Part shown: in pieces, positions 26,094 through 33,241 of the stretch
Numbering within the stretch: position 1 is the first letter of the stretch
Layout of the letters: each line of letters opens with the position of its first letter
Origin: CAIWHR01 sp963773195
GTDB taxonomy: Bacteria > Pseudomonadota > Gammaproteobacteria > Burkholderiales > Casimicrobiaceae
Assembly (NCBI GenBank): GCA_963773195.1
Contig: CAVZAE010000004.1
Span: forward strand, 1-64,000
Direction: 5' to 3'
Length of the DNA: 64,000 bases
Translations under genes and position numbers: made by a program
The notes under the pieces: model-generated
Database searches by the model: none
What the model saw: the letters and a program-made list of their open reading frames with translations, nothing else
Told to the model about the DNA's origin: nothing

Positions 26094-26566
26094 TGGCGCG
26101 GGTCGACGATATCCCCGGCTTGCGCCGCATCCTGTCGCGCGCGCGCACGATCGCGATCGTCGGCTTATCCGCGAACTGGTACCGGCCCAGTTATTTCGCC
26201 GCCAAGTACATGCAGGATCACGGCTATCGCGTGATCCCGGTGAATCCGAACTACACCGAGATCCTGGGCGAGAAATGCTATGCCGACATCGCGTCGATTC
26301 CGGAGACTGTCGACGTCGTCGACTGCTTCCGCAAGCCCGACGAGATGCCAGCGCTCGCGCGCGAGGCCGTCGCGAAAGGCGTGAAGGTGCTGTGGATGCA
26401 GCTCGGCATCCGCAACGACGAAGCCGCGAGGATCGCGAGTGATGCCGGGCTCGATGTCGTCGACAACCGCTGCGTGAAGATCGAGCACGCCCGCCTGATG
26501 GGCGGCTTGCACTGGGCCGGTGTCAACACAGGCGTCATCTCGGCGCGCAGGCCGACGCATGGCTGA
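26093..26566 (+). CDS. CoA-binding domain protein
   Basis: This is a 157-residue single-domain Rossmann-fold protein of the CoA-binding (YccU-like) family: TIAIVGLSANWYRPSY at the N-terminus, GYRVIPVNPNY, DVVDCFRKPDEMP and DVVDNRCVKIEH. It probably binds CoA or a CoA-like nucleotide; its function in the cell is not settled. The GTG start at 26093 overlaps the crystallin stop by one base and no upstream alternative exists in frame without leaving the fold. Its end overlaps the MetY gene by eight bases. YccU-like genes beside metY are a frequent pairing, which hints at a role in sulfur amino acid metabolism. Confidence 0.85.
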   Translation: MARVDDIPGLRRILSRARTIAIVGLSANWYRPSYFAAKYMQDHGYRVIPVNPNYTEILGEKCYADIASIPETVDVVDCFRKPDEMPALAREAVAKGVKVLWMQLGIRNDEAARIASDAGLDVVDNRCVKIEHARLMGGLHWAGVNTGVISARRPTHG

Positions 26567-27857
26567 CCGCAAGTTCGGCTTCGATACGCTGTGCCTTCAT
26601 GCCGGGCAGATTCCCGACGCGGCGACGGGCGCCCGCGCGCTGCCGATCTACCAGACGACGTCGTTCGTGTTCGACTCGGCCGACCACGCGGCATCGCTGT
26701 TCAACCTCCAGACGTTCGGCAACGTCTATTCGCGCATTTCGAATCCGACAGTGGCGGCGCTCGAAGAGCGCGTCGCCGCGCTGGAGGGCGGCCGCGCCGC
26801 GCTGGCGGCGGCGACCGGCATGGCCGCGCAGACGGTCACGCTGCTCACGCTCGCGAAGCACGGCGATCACATCGTCGCCGCACGCACGCTCTACGGCGGC
26901 ACCTACTCCCAGCTCGGCGTCACGTTCGCGCAGTTCGGCATCGACGCGACGTTCGTCGATGCCGACGATCCTGCCGCGTTCAAGGCCGCGCTCAGACCGA
27001 ACACCAAGGCTGTCTACGCCGAGACGATCGGCAATCCGCAGCTGAACGTCTGCGATATCGCGGCGCTGGCCGACGTCGCGCACGGTGCCGGACTGCCACT
27101 CGTTATCGACAACACGCTGGCTTCGCCCTACCTCTGTCGGCCGTTCGAGCACGGCGCCGACCTCGTCATTCATTCGGTCACCAAGTACCTGGGTGGCCAC
27201 GGCACGACAATGGGCGGCGTCGTCGTGGAATCGGGCAAGTTCCCGTGGGACAACGGCAACTTCCCGCAGATGACCGAGCCCTCACGCGGGTACCACGGCG
27301 TCCGGTTCTACGAAACCTTCGGCGACTTCGGCTTCACGATGAAGGCGCGGATGGAGACGATGCGCACGCTCGGTCCCACGCTGTCGCCGCTCGCCGCGTT
27401 CCTGTTGATGCAGGGGATCGAGACGCTGCACGTGCGCATGCCGCGCCACTCAGAATCGGCGCTGGCGGTTGCGAAGCACCTCGCCGTGCATCCGGCCGTC
27501 GACTGGGTCAGCTACCCCGCGCTTCCCGGTGGTCGCTATGAATCGCTCGCGCGCCGCTACTTGCCACACGGTGCCGGCGGCATCCTCACGTTCGGCGTCA
27601 AGGCCGGCAAAAGCGGCGGGGCGAAGGTCGGCGAGAAGTTCATCGAATCGGTGCAGTTCCTCTCTCATCTCGCAAACGTCGGCGACGCGAAGACTCTTGT
27701 CATACATCCGGCTTCGACCACGCACCGCCAGCTCTCCGAGGACGAGCAGCGCTCGGCCGGCGTGACGCCGGAGATGATCCGCCTGTCGATCGGCCTGGAG
27801 ACGCTCGACGATATCCTGTGGGACATTGACCAAGCCCTCGAAAACTCCCAACGCTAA
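26559..27857 (+). CDS. metY: O-acetylhomoserine sulfhydrylase / aminocarboxypropyltransferase
   Basis: This 432-residue PLP enzyme of the Cys/Met metabolism family converts O-acetylhomoserine and sulfide to homocysteine. Visible features are TLCLHAGQIPD, YSRISNPTVAALEERVAALEGG, the aromatic/aldehyde site VIDNTLASPYLCRP, and the PLP-binding Lys in HSVTKYLGGHG. The C-terminus has VIHPASTTHRQL, typical of the family. Length matches the MetY subgroup rather than the shorter MetB/MetC enzymes. It is translationally coupled to the CoA-binding gene by an eight-base overlap. Confidence 0.92.
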   Translation: MADRKFGFDTLCLHAGQIPDAATGARALPIYQTTSFVFDSADHAASLFNLQTFGNVYSRISNPTVAALEERVAALEGGRAALAAATGMAAQTVTLLTLAKHGDHIVAARTLYGGTYSQLGVTFAQFGIDATFVDADDPAAFKAALRPNTKAVYAETIGNPQLNVCDIAALADVAHGAGLPLVIDNTLASPYLCRPFEHGADLVIHSVTKYLGGHGTTMGGVVVESGKFPWDNGNFPQMTEPSRGYHGVRFYETFGDFGFTMKARMETMRTLGPTLSPLAAFLLMQGIETLHVRMPRHSESALAVAKHLAVHPAVDWVSYPALPGGRYESLARRYLPHGAGGILTFGVKAGKSGGAKVGEKFIESVQFLSHLANVGDAKTLVIHPASTTHRQLSEDEQRSAGVTPEMIRLSIGLETLDDILWDIDQALENSQR

Positions 27858-27875
27858 GAAAAAGATCCCAGCGCC

Positions 27876-28529
27876 ATGAACCGCTACGCTTCACTTCCCT
27901 GGCCGCTCGCGGGCCTGATCGTCGCCGTCGCGTTGATTGCTCAGGAGGCGCTGCTCACAGCGCTTGGGACAAACCCATCACTGGCCCAAACCGTCTACCG
28001 GATGCTCGTCTGGACGATCGGTGCGACCTCGCTCGCGCTCCTGCTGCTGCCCCCGCGGCGGCCGGCGTATCTGCTGGGGTTCCTGGTCTGCGCCGCACTG
28101 ATGGGATGGGCGCTGTACCTGCAGTACGGCCTGGACCTCGATCCCTGCCCGCTTTGCGTCTTTCAGCGTATCGCTGTCATCGCGACGGGCATCGTCTTCC
28201 TCGTTGCCGCCGTTCACAATCCGCGGCGTGGAGGAGCGGCGGTCTACGCGCTTCTGACTTTGATTGTCGCCGGGACGGGCGCCGCGCTCGCCGCCTGGCA
28301 CGTCTGGATCCAGGCACAGCCGAAGGGTTCCGTCGCCGCATGCGGAATGGGCCTGAACTACATGCTCGAGACGCTGCCGCTGACCGAGGTCATCGGTCGC
28401 GTGTTGAAGGGTAGCGGCGAGTGCGCCGAGCAGGGCTGGCTCTTCATGGGACTTGCGATCCCGTCGTGGACGTTCGTGTTCTTCATCGCGATGATCGTGT
28501 GCTCGCTTGCGTTGATACGGCGGGACTGA
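27876..28529 (+). CDS. DsbB-like disulfide bond formation protein
   Basis: This 217-residue inner membrane protein has five or six hydrophobic helices, a first periplasmic Cys pair DLDPCPLCVFQRIAV (CPLC) and a second pair spread over AACGMGLNYM and GSGECAEQGW. That is the DsbB layout, where the first pair contacts quinone and the second reoxidises DsbA. The N-terminus carries about 60 residues with extra hydrophobic helices more than classical DsbB. It follows metY by 18 bases on the same strand and may be co-transcribed, though with no obvious functional tie. Confidence 0.87.
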   Translation: MNRYASLPWPLAGLIVAVALIAQEALLTALGTNPSLAQTVYRMLVWTIGATSLALLLLPPRRPAYLLGFLVCAALMGWALYLQYGLDLDPCPLCVFQRIAVIATGIVFLVAAVHNPRRGGAAVYALLTLIVAGTGAALAAWHVWIQAQPKGSVAACGMGLNYMLETLPLTEVIGRVLKGSGECAEQGWLFMGLAIPSWTFVFFIAMIVCSLALIRRD

Positions 28530-28536
28530 GACGCGT

Positions 28537-28839
28537 TTATTTTTCCGGGACGCCCGCCTTGCGGAGGCCGGCAAAGAGCTCGCCTTCCTCCCAGCGGCGA
28601 TAGTCGGGGTGGCTGGAATAGTGACGCTTACGTAGGAGATCGATCGTGATATCAGGCTGCGCCTTGACGAGCCTAGCGGCCGCCTCCCTGGATTTGTCGA
28701 TCTCGCCAGCTTGCGCATAGGCGGCAGCGAGATACATTTCGTCCGCCCACCAATCCGAAAGTGCTGCGGCCCTGGCGCAGAACGGGACCGCTGCCGCGTG
28801 GTTTCCGCCTGCCACGTTGACCCAGCAAAGATCGCGCAT
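28537..28839 (-). pseudogene. C-terminal TPR remnant of the adjacent adenylate cyclase
   Basis: The stretch reads in the same frame as the cyclase gene upstream, separated by only one TAA and four codons. It codes for a TPR-like end (AAVPFCARAAALSDWWADEMY, then YAQAGEIDKSREAAARLVK) and the usual family finish (YRRWEEGELFAGLRKAGVPE). An internal ATG at 28839 could start it separately, but no ribosome site is seen. I take it as the severed tail of the cyclase protein. Confidence 0.6.
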
Positions 28840-28851
28840 CTCTCGGTCACT

Positions 28852-29673
28852 TTATGAACCCGTGCGCTTGACGACCTGATCGACGATCGATTTGACCTCA
28901 TTGAGTTGGCCGCTGATGAGAAGGAGATGCGTTCGTTGCTCGAGGTAATCCGGATTGCTTGGATCAAGTCGGCGCGCTTCGGCAAGAGCCTCTTCCGCCT
29001 CGGCCCACCGCCCCTGCCACCCGAACGCGATGGCCCTTGCATGCCACGCCTCGGCATCGCGAGGATCGAACGCGACGGCCCGACTTGTCGCTGAGTCCAT
29101 CTCGCCAACCAGACGATTGCGGTCGGCGTGCAGATCCTCCTCATAGAGGCCGTTCAGAAGCCAGTAACGCCTGACCAAGGCGGTTACATTGCCGGGTTCG
29201 CGCTTCAGCACGACGAACGTCACCGGCATCTGCGAATGCACCTGCTCCCGCACCGACCCCGACACGCAGATCCCGCCCGGCTCGGCGAGTGACTCCAGCC
29301 GTGACGCGACGTTGACGCCATCGCCGGCAATGTCCGCGCCGTCGGCCATCACGTCGCCGAGATTGATCCCGATCCGGAAGTCGATTCGGTCGTTAGTCGC
29401 GCTCCCCTCGTTGCGCTTCACCATCTCGCGCTGGATCTGCACCGACGCGCGCAGCGCCGCCAGCGCGCTCGGAAACTCCGCGAGAAAACCGTCGCCGGTC
29501 GTTTTCACGATCCGGCCGTCGTGCGAAACGATCGCCGGATCGGTCACTTCGTCGCGAATAGTGCGCAGACGTCTGAACGTGCCGGTGTCGTCGCGCTCCA
29601 TGAGGCGCGAGTAGCCGACCACATCCGCGATGACGATCGCGGCAAGGCGACGAGTGACGGTGACGCTATCCAA
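28852..29673 (-). CDS. class III adenylate/guanylate cyclase with TPR, cut by an in-frame stop
   Basis: Residues 1-150 form a class III nucleotide cyclase domain: AAIVIADVVGYSRLMERDD with the first metal Asp, KTTGDGFLAEF with the second metal Asp, and GDGVNVASRLESLAEPGG. Relatives of this type continue with a FlgO-like middle part and a TPR array, about 550 residues in total. Here the cyclase domain passes almost directly to a TPR part (DPRDAEAWHARAIAFGWQGR), so the middle seems deleted, and a TAA at 28852 splits off the last 100 codons. The cyclase domain itself looks complete, so cAMP synthesis is possible, but the gene shows signs of decay. Confidence 0.75.
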   Translation of the reverse strand: MDSVTVTRRLAAIVIADVVGYSRLMERDDTGTFRRLRTIRDEVTDPAIVSHDGRIVKTTGDGFLAEFPSALAALRASVQIQREMVKRNEGSATNDRIDFRIGINLGDVMADGADIAGDGVNVASRLESLAEPGGICVSGSVREQVHSQMPVTFVVLKREPGNVTALVRRYWLLNGLYEEDLHADRNRLVGEMDSATSRAVAFDPRDAEAWHARAIAFGWQGRWAEAEEALAEARRLDPSNPDYLEQRTHLLLISGQLNEVKSIVDQVVKRTGS

Positions 29674-29695
29674 TCAATCTCCCTGAAAACCGGAC

Positions 29696-30463
29696 CTACT
29701 TCGGCGCCATCCGGATCGCGCCGTCGAGGCGGATCACCTCGCCGTTCAGCATCACGTTGCGGACGATCTCGGCGACGAGCGAGGCGAATTCGTCGGGGCG
29801 CCCCAGCCGCGACGGAAACGGCACGGCCTTGGCGAGCGCCTCGGCGATCTCCGGCGGCACTTGCGCCGCCATCGGCGTCTGAAACAGGCCCGGCGCAATC
29901 GTCATCACGCGGATCCCGTTCCGCGCAAGGTCGCGGGCAAGCGGCAATGTCATCCCGGCGACGCCTGCCTTCGACGACGCGTACGCCGCCTGACCCATCT
30001 GACCGTCGAACGCGGCGACGGACGCCGTGTTGACGATCACGCCACGCTCGCCCTCCTCGTTCGGCTGGTTCTTCGCCATCGCTTCGGCGGCGAGTCGGAC
30101 CATGTTGAACGTGCCGTTCAGGTTGATGTTGATGGTCCGCACGAAACCCGCGAGCGAGTGCACGCCTTCCTTCCCGATGGTCTTCTCGCCGTAGACGATG
30201 CCAGCGCAGTTCACGAGTCCGTCGACGCGGCCGTAACCGTCGAGTGCCGCAGCGACGGCTGCCTTCGCACTCGCCTCGTCGGTGACGTCCGTGCGCACAA
30301 ACTTGGCACGGCTGCCCAGTTCCCTGGCAAGCGTCTGCCCGGCGGTTTCGTTCAGATCCGCGATGATGGCGTTTCCACCGTCCGCGACAGCCATTCGCGC
30401 GGTCGCCTCGCCCAGTCCGGACGCGCCGCCAGTGACGATGAACGTGCTGCCCTTCATTTGCAT
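29696..30463 (-). CDS. short-chain dehydrogenase, 3-hydroxyacyl-CoA dehydrogenase type 2-like
   Basis: This 255-residue SDR has the cofactor motif TGGASGLGEATA, an Asp at the end of strand 2 (IIADLNE) favouring NAD(H), NCAG, the catalytic Ser in NTASVAAFDG, and YASSK. The overall pattern, with FVRTININLNGTFNMVRL and PGLFQTPMAAQVP, matches the HSD17B10/type 2 3-hydroxyacyl-CoA dehydrogenase group active in fatty acid or branched-chain oxidation. It is the first gene after the SPFH gene on the same strand, 13 bases away, and could be read from the same transcript. Confidence 0.88.
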   Translation of the reverse strand: MQMKGSTFIVTGGASGLGEATARMAVADGGNAIIADLNETAGQTLARELGSRAKFVRTDVTDEASAKAAVAAALDGYGRVDGLVNCAGIVYGEKTIGKEGVHSLAGFVRTININLNGTFNMVRLAAEAMAKNQPNEEGERGVIVNTASVAAFDGQMGQAAYASSKAGVAGMTLPLARDLARNGIRVMTIAPGLFQTPMAAQVPPEIAEALAKAVPFPSRLGRPDEFASLVAEIVRNVMLNGEVIRLDGAIRMAPK

Positions 30464-30476
30464 CTTCGCTTCCCTT

Positions 30477-31394
30477 TCAATTGGTCTGCTTGAAAACGGT
30501 CATCGCGGTCGTGATGAGCCCCGCCAGGTCGCCCAGGTTCGCCGGCAGGATCACCGTGTTGCTCGTCTTCGCGACGTTGGCGAACGCCGCCACGTACTGC
30601 TCGGCGACTTTGAGGTTCACCGCCTGCACTCCGCCCGGCGCCTCGATCGCCTCGGCCACCTGCCGGATTGCCTTCGCGTTGGCCTCTGCGATCGCGAGCA
30701 GCGCTGCCGCGTGCCCCTGCGCGACGTTGATCTCGGACTGCTTCTCGCCCTCCGACTTGGCGATCGCCGCCGCCCGCGCACCATTCGCGAGGTTGATCTG
30801 CTCCTGCTGCTTGCCCTCCGAGGTCGCGATTACCGCGCGCTTCTCGCGCTCGGCGGTGATCTGCGCCTGCATCGCGTGCAGGATCTCCTTGGGCGGCGTC
30901 AGGTCCTTGATCTCGTAGCGCAGGACCTTGACGCCCCAGTTCGCAGCGGCCTGGTCGAGCGCGGCGACGACCAACCCGTTGATGTGTTCCCGCTCCTCGA
31001 ACGTGCGGTCGAGCTCCATCCGGCCGATCACGCTCCGCAGCGTCGTCTGCGCGAGCTGCGTCACGGCGACCACGAAATTCGACGAGCCGTACGACGCGAG
31101 CTTCGGGTCGGTCACCTGGAAGTAGAGGATGCCGTCGACCTGCAGCTGCGTGTTGTCCTTGGTGATGCAGATCTGGCTCGGCACGTCGAGCGGGATCTCG
31201 CGGAGATCGTGCTTGTAGGCGAGGCGATCGACGAACGGAATCACGAAATTCAGGCCGGGCTGCAGCACGGCGTAGAAACGGCCCAGCCGTTCGACAACCC
31301 ATGCGTGCTGTTGCGGCACGACGCGGATCGCCTTGGCGATGACGATCAGCGCGACGATGAACAGCGCGATGGTGAACAGCGAAGAGCCGGCCAT
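30477..31394 (-). CDS. SPFH/band 7 membrane protein (stomatin/QmcA-like)
   Basis: This 305-residue protein has a single N-terminal membrane helix (about 3-23), then an SPFH domain (VVPQQHAWVVERLGRFYAVL, FVDRLAYKHDLREI, TLRSVIGRMELD) and a long Ala/Glu-rich coiled coil (AQITAEREKRAVIATSEG ... AAIAKSEGEKQSEINVAQGH). Such proteins make large oligomers that organise membrane domains and modulate proteases. Start 31394 is preferred because GGAG lies nine bases upstream; an in-frame ATG at 31418 two bases after the NfeD stop is also possible. It is paired with an NfeD gene, the standard partner. Confidence 0.9.
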   Translation of the reverse strand: MAGSSLFTIALFIVALIVIAKAIRVVPQQHAWVVERLGRFYAVLQPGLNFVIPFVDRLAYKHDLREIPLDVPSQICITKDNTQLQVDGILYFQVTDPKLASYGSSNFVVAVTQLAQTTLRSVIGRMELDRTFEEREHINGLVVAALDQAAANWGVKVLRYEIKDLTPPKEILHAMQAQITAEREKRAVIATSEGKQQEQINLANGARAAAIAKSEGEKQSEINVAQGHAAALLAIAEANAKAIRQVAEAIEAPGGVQAVNLKVAEQYVAAFANVAKTSNTVILPANLGDLAGLITTAMTVFKQTN

Positions 31395-31420
31395 GGCGAG
31401 AGTCTCCAGCGAGGGCATGG

Positions 31421-31837
31421 TTACGAGGGTTTCCGGTCGGAGAGCAGGAGGACGTTCGCGCGGGTCCCTACGATGTACATCGTCTCCGCGCGCGGGGTGT
31501 CCGGCGCGGCGAGCTCGGCGTCCCAGTCCGAGCCGCGGTAAGCGACGCGCGCTGTGCCGTCGGCGTTCCACCGCTGCACGCGCACGGACTGGCCAACGTC
31601 GAGCGGGGCAGCGAGCGGCGGCAACGCCTTCGCGAGACGGAAGCGGTGGGCCGCAATCGTGAGCACGACGCCGAGCACCGCCGCCACCACGAACTGCATC
31701 GGCTTGTCGGCGCCGAGCAGCGCGGCCACGCCCCCCAGCGCAACGGCGATGCCGACGGCGAGCAGGTAGAACGTGCCGACGATCAGCTCGATGCCGATCA
31801 GCACCGCGGCCAGGATCCACCAAACCCAAACGCTCAT
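31421..31837 (-). CDS. NfeD-like membrane protein
   Basis: This 138-residue protein has three closely packed N-terminal helices (VWVWWILAAVLIGIELIVG, LLAVGIAVALGGVAALLG, FVVAAVLGVVLTIAA) and a C-terminal OB-fold domain (DVGQSVRVQRWNADGTARV ... YRGSDWDAEL). This is the short NfeD type without the serine protease domain. NfeD proteins partner SPFH proteins, and here the SPFH gene follows within 30 bases. The start at 31837 begins directly at the first helix and has a G-rich ribosome site. Confidence 0.88.
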   Translation of the reverse strand: MSVWVWWILAAVLIGIELIVGTFYLLAVGIAVALGGVAALLGADKPMQFVVAAVLGVVLTIAAHRFRLAKALPPLAAPLDVGQSVRVQRWNADGTARVAYRGSDWDAELAAPDTPRAETMYIVGTRANVLLLSDRKPS

Positions 31838-31946
31838 CGGATGCTTGCCCCCATCTCCACAACCGTGTCGAAGGATAAGGCATTCGCCGGCTTGCATCGC
31901 AGCCCGGACGCTCCCATATGCCCCTAGATTTGGCGTGGCCGTGAGA

Positions 31947-31976
31947 CTGTCGCGAGCCCCGCGTTTCGGCTATAAT
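31947..31976 (+). promoter_or_regulatory. promoter of the fmdB-type gene
   Basis: A perfect TATAAT at 31971-31976 is preceded, 18 bases upstream, by CTGTCG at 31947-31952, a weak -35. It lies 55 bases before the start codon in a divergent intergenic region. Confidence 0.45.
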
Positions 31977-32030
31977 TATCGCTTTCTAATCAAGCCCTTT
32001 GCCATATCGCTCGCCTGACCGAGGTTGCCC

Positions 32031-32426
32031 ATGCCGATCTATGAATACCGCTGCTCGTCGTGCGGCCACGAACTTGAAGCGCTGCAGAAGCTCTCCGAGG
32101 CACCGCTCGTTGCATGCCCATCGTGTAAGACGGACGCGCTCGTGAAGCAGGTATCTGCAGCCGGCTTCCAACTCAAGGGCAGCGGCTGGTACGCCACCGA
32201 CTTCAAGGGCGGCAAGAAGCCTGCGGAAGCCAAGTCCGCGGACACAGCGACCTCCGGCGGTGATGCCAAGGCCGGCGGCGACGCCAAGGCCGCCGGCGGC
32301 GACGCCAAGGCCGGCGGCGAAGCCAAGCCCGGCGGCGAAGCCAAGTCCGGCGGGGAAGCCAAGACCGAAACGAAGTCGGACACAAAATCCGAAACTGCAA
32401 CGCCGGCCGCCGGCGGCTCACACTGA
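32031..32426 (+). CDS. FmdB-type zinc ribbon protein with low-complexity tail
   Basis: The first 60 residues are the FmdB/CxxC regulatory zinc ribbon: MPIYEYRCSSCGHELEAL ... LVACPSCKTD, then VSAAGFQLKGSGWYATDFK. The remaining 70 residues are low complexity, with six near-identical GGDAKA/GGEAKx units in a row encoded by an 18-base DNA repeat, followed by a Thr/Lys/Ser tail. The number of repeats probably varies by slippage. The gene heads the conserved betaproteobacterial series fmdB-DUF502-aspS-nudB. Function is unknown beyond presumed zinc binding. Confidence 0.88.
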   Translation: MPIYEYRCSSCGHELEALQKLSEAPLVACPSCKTDALVKQVSAAGFQLKGSGWYATDFKGGKKPAEAKSADTATSGGDAKAGGDAKAAGGDAKAGGEAKPGGEAKSGGEAKTETKSDTKSETATPAAGGSH

Positions 32427-32461
32427 CACGGAATCGTTCGCCGGCCGCCGTGCCCTCACGC

Positions 32462-33142
32462 ATGAAGCGCTACCTGATCGCCGGGCTGCTCGTATGGGTG
32501 CCGCTCGGCATCACGATCTGGGTGCTGAACGCGCTCGTGTCGGCGCTGGACCAGACGCTGCTGCTCGTGCCGGAGAGCCTCCGCCCGGACCGGCTCCTGG
32601 GCTATCACATTCCGGGCTTCGGCGTCCTGCTGTCGCTCGTCGTGCTGCTCGCCACGGGCGCCATCGCGGCCAACTTTGCCGGCGCCCGATTGATTGCGTT
32701 GTGGGAATCACTGCTGGCGCGCATCCCGTTCGTGAAATCGATCTACTCATCCGTCAAGCAGGTAAGCGACACCGTGCTGTCCGATCAAGGCACCGCCTTT
32801 CGCAAGGCGCTCCTGGTCGAGTGGCCGCAACCAGGCTCATGGACGATCGCATTCCTGACGGGGCATCCCGTTGGCGAGATCGCAGATCACCTGGCAGGTG
32901 ATCACGTGAGCCTGTACGTGCCGACGACCCCCAACCCCACCGGCGGCTACTTCGTGATCGTGCCAGTTTCGTCGGTGCGCGAGCTCGACATCAGCGTCGA
33001 CGAGGCGCTCAAGTACATCATCTCGATGGGTGTGGTGGCGCCGCGCCCGCCGCATAGCCCTGTTCCGCCCGCGCCGCTGCCCGCAGCCACGCCGGCCAAG
33101 CCCGGCGCCGCGGCGCCGAGCGTCGTCGATTCCCGAAATTGA
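32462..33142 (+). CDS. DUF502 family membrane protein
   Basis: This 226-residue protein has two N-terminal membrane helices (LIAGLLVWVPLGITIWVL and GFGVLLSLVVLLATGAIAA) and the family motifs RIPFVKSIYSSVKQVSDTVL, FRKALLVEWP, and VPTTPNPTGGYFVIVP. The C-terminus is an Ala/Pro-rich tail. The family is found next to aspS in betaproteobacteria; the biochemical role is not established. Start 32462 is an ATG; a GTG at 32450 is in frame. Confidence 0.87.
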   Translation: MKRYLIAGLLVWVPLGITIWVLNALVSALDQTLLLVPESLRPDRLLGYHIPGFGVLLSLVVLLATGAIAANFAGARLIALWESLLARIPFVKSIYSSVKQVSDTVLSDQGTAFRKALLVEWPQPGSWTIAFLTGHPVGEIADHLAGDHVSLYVPTTPNPTGGYFVIVPVSSVRELDISVDEALKYIISMGVVAPRPPHSPVPPAPLPAATPAKPGAAAPSVVDSRN

Positions 33143-33241
33143 ACCGCCGCGTGTCTGCGCCGCGGCCGTTCGCCGCGCGGCGCGCGCGCGCAGCGCCCCG
33201 ATCGAACGAAACCTGTCCCGCATCGACCCTCGGAGACCCGC

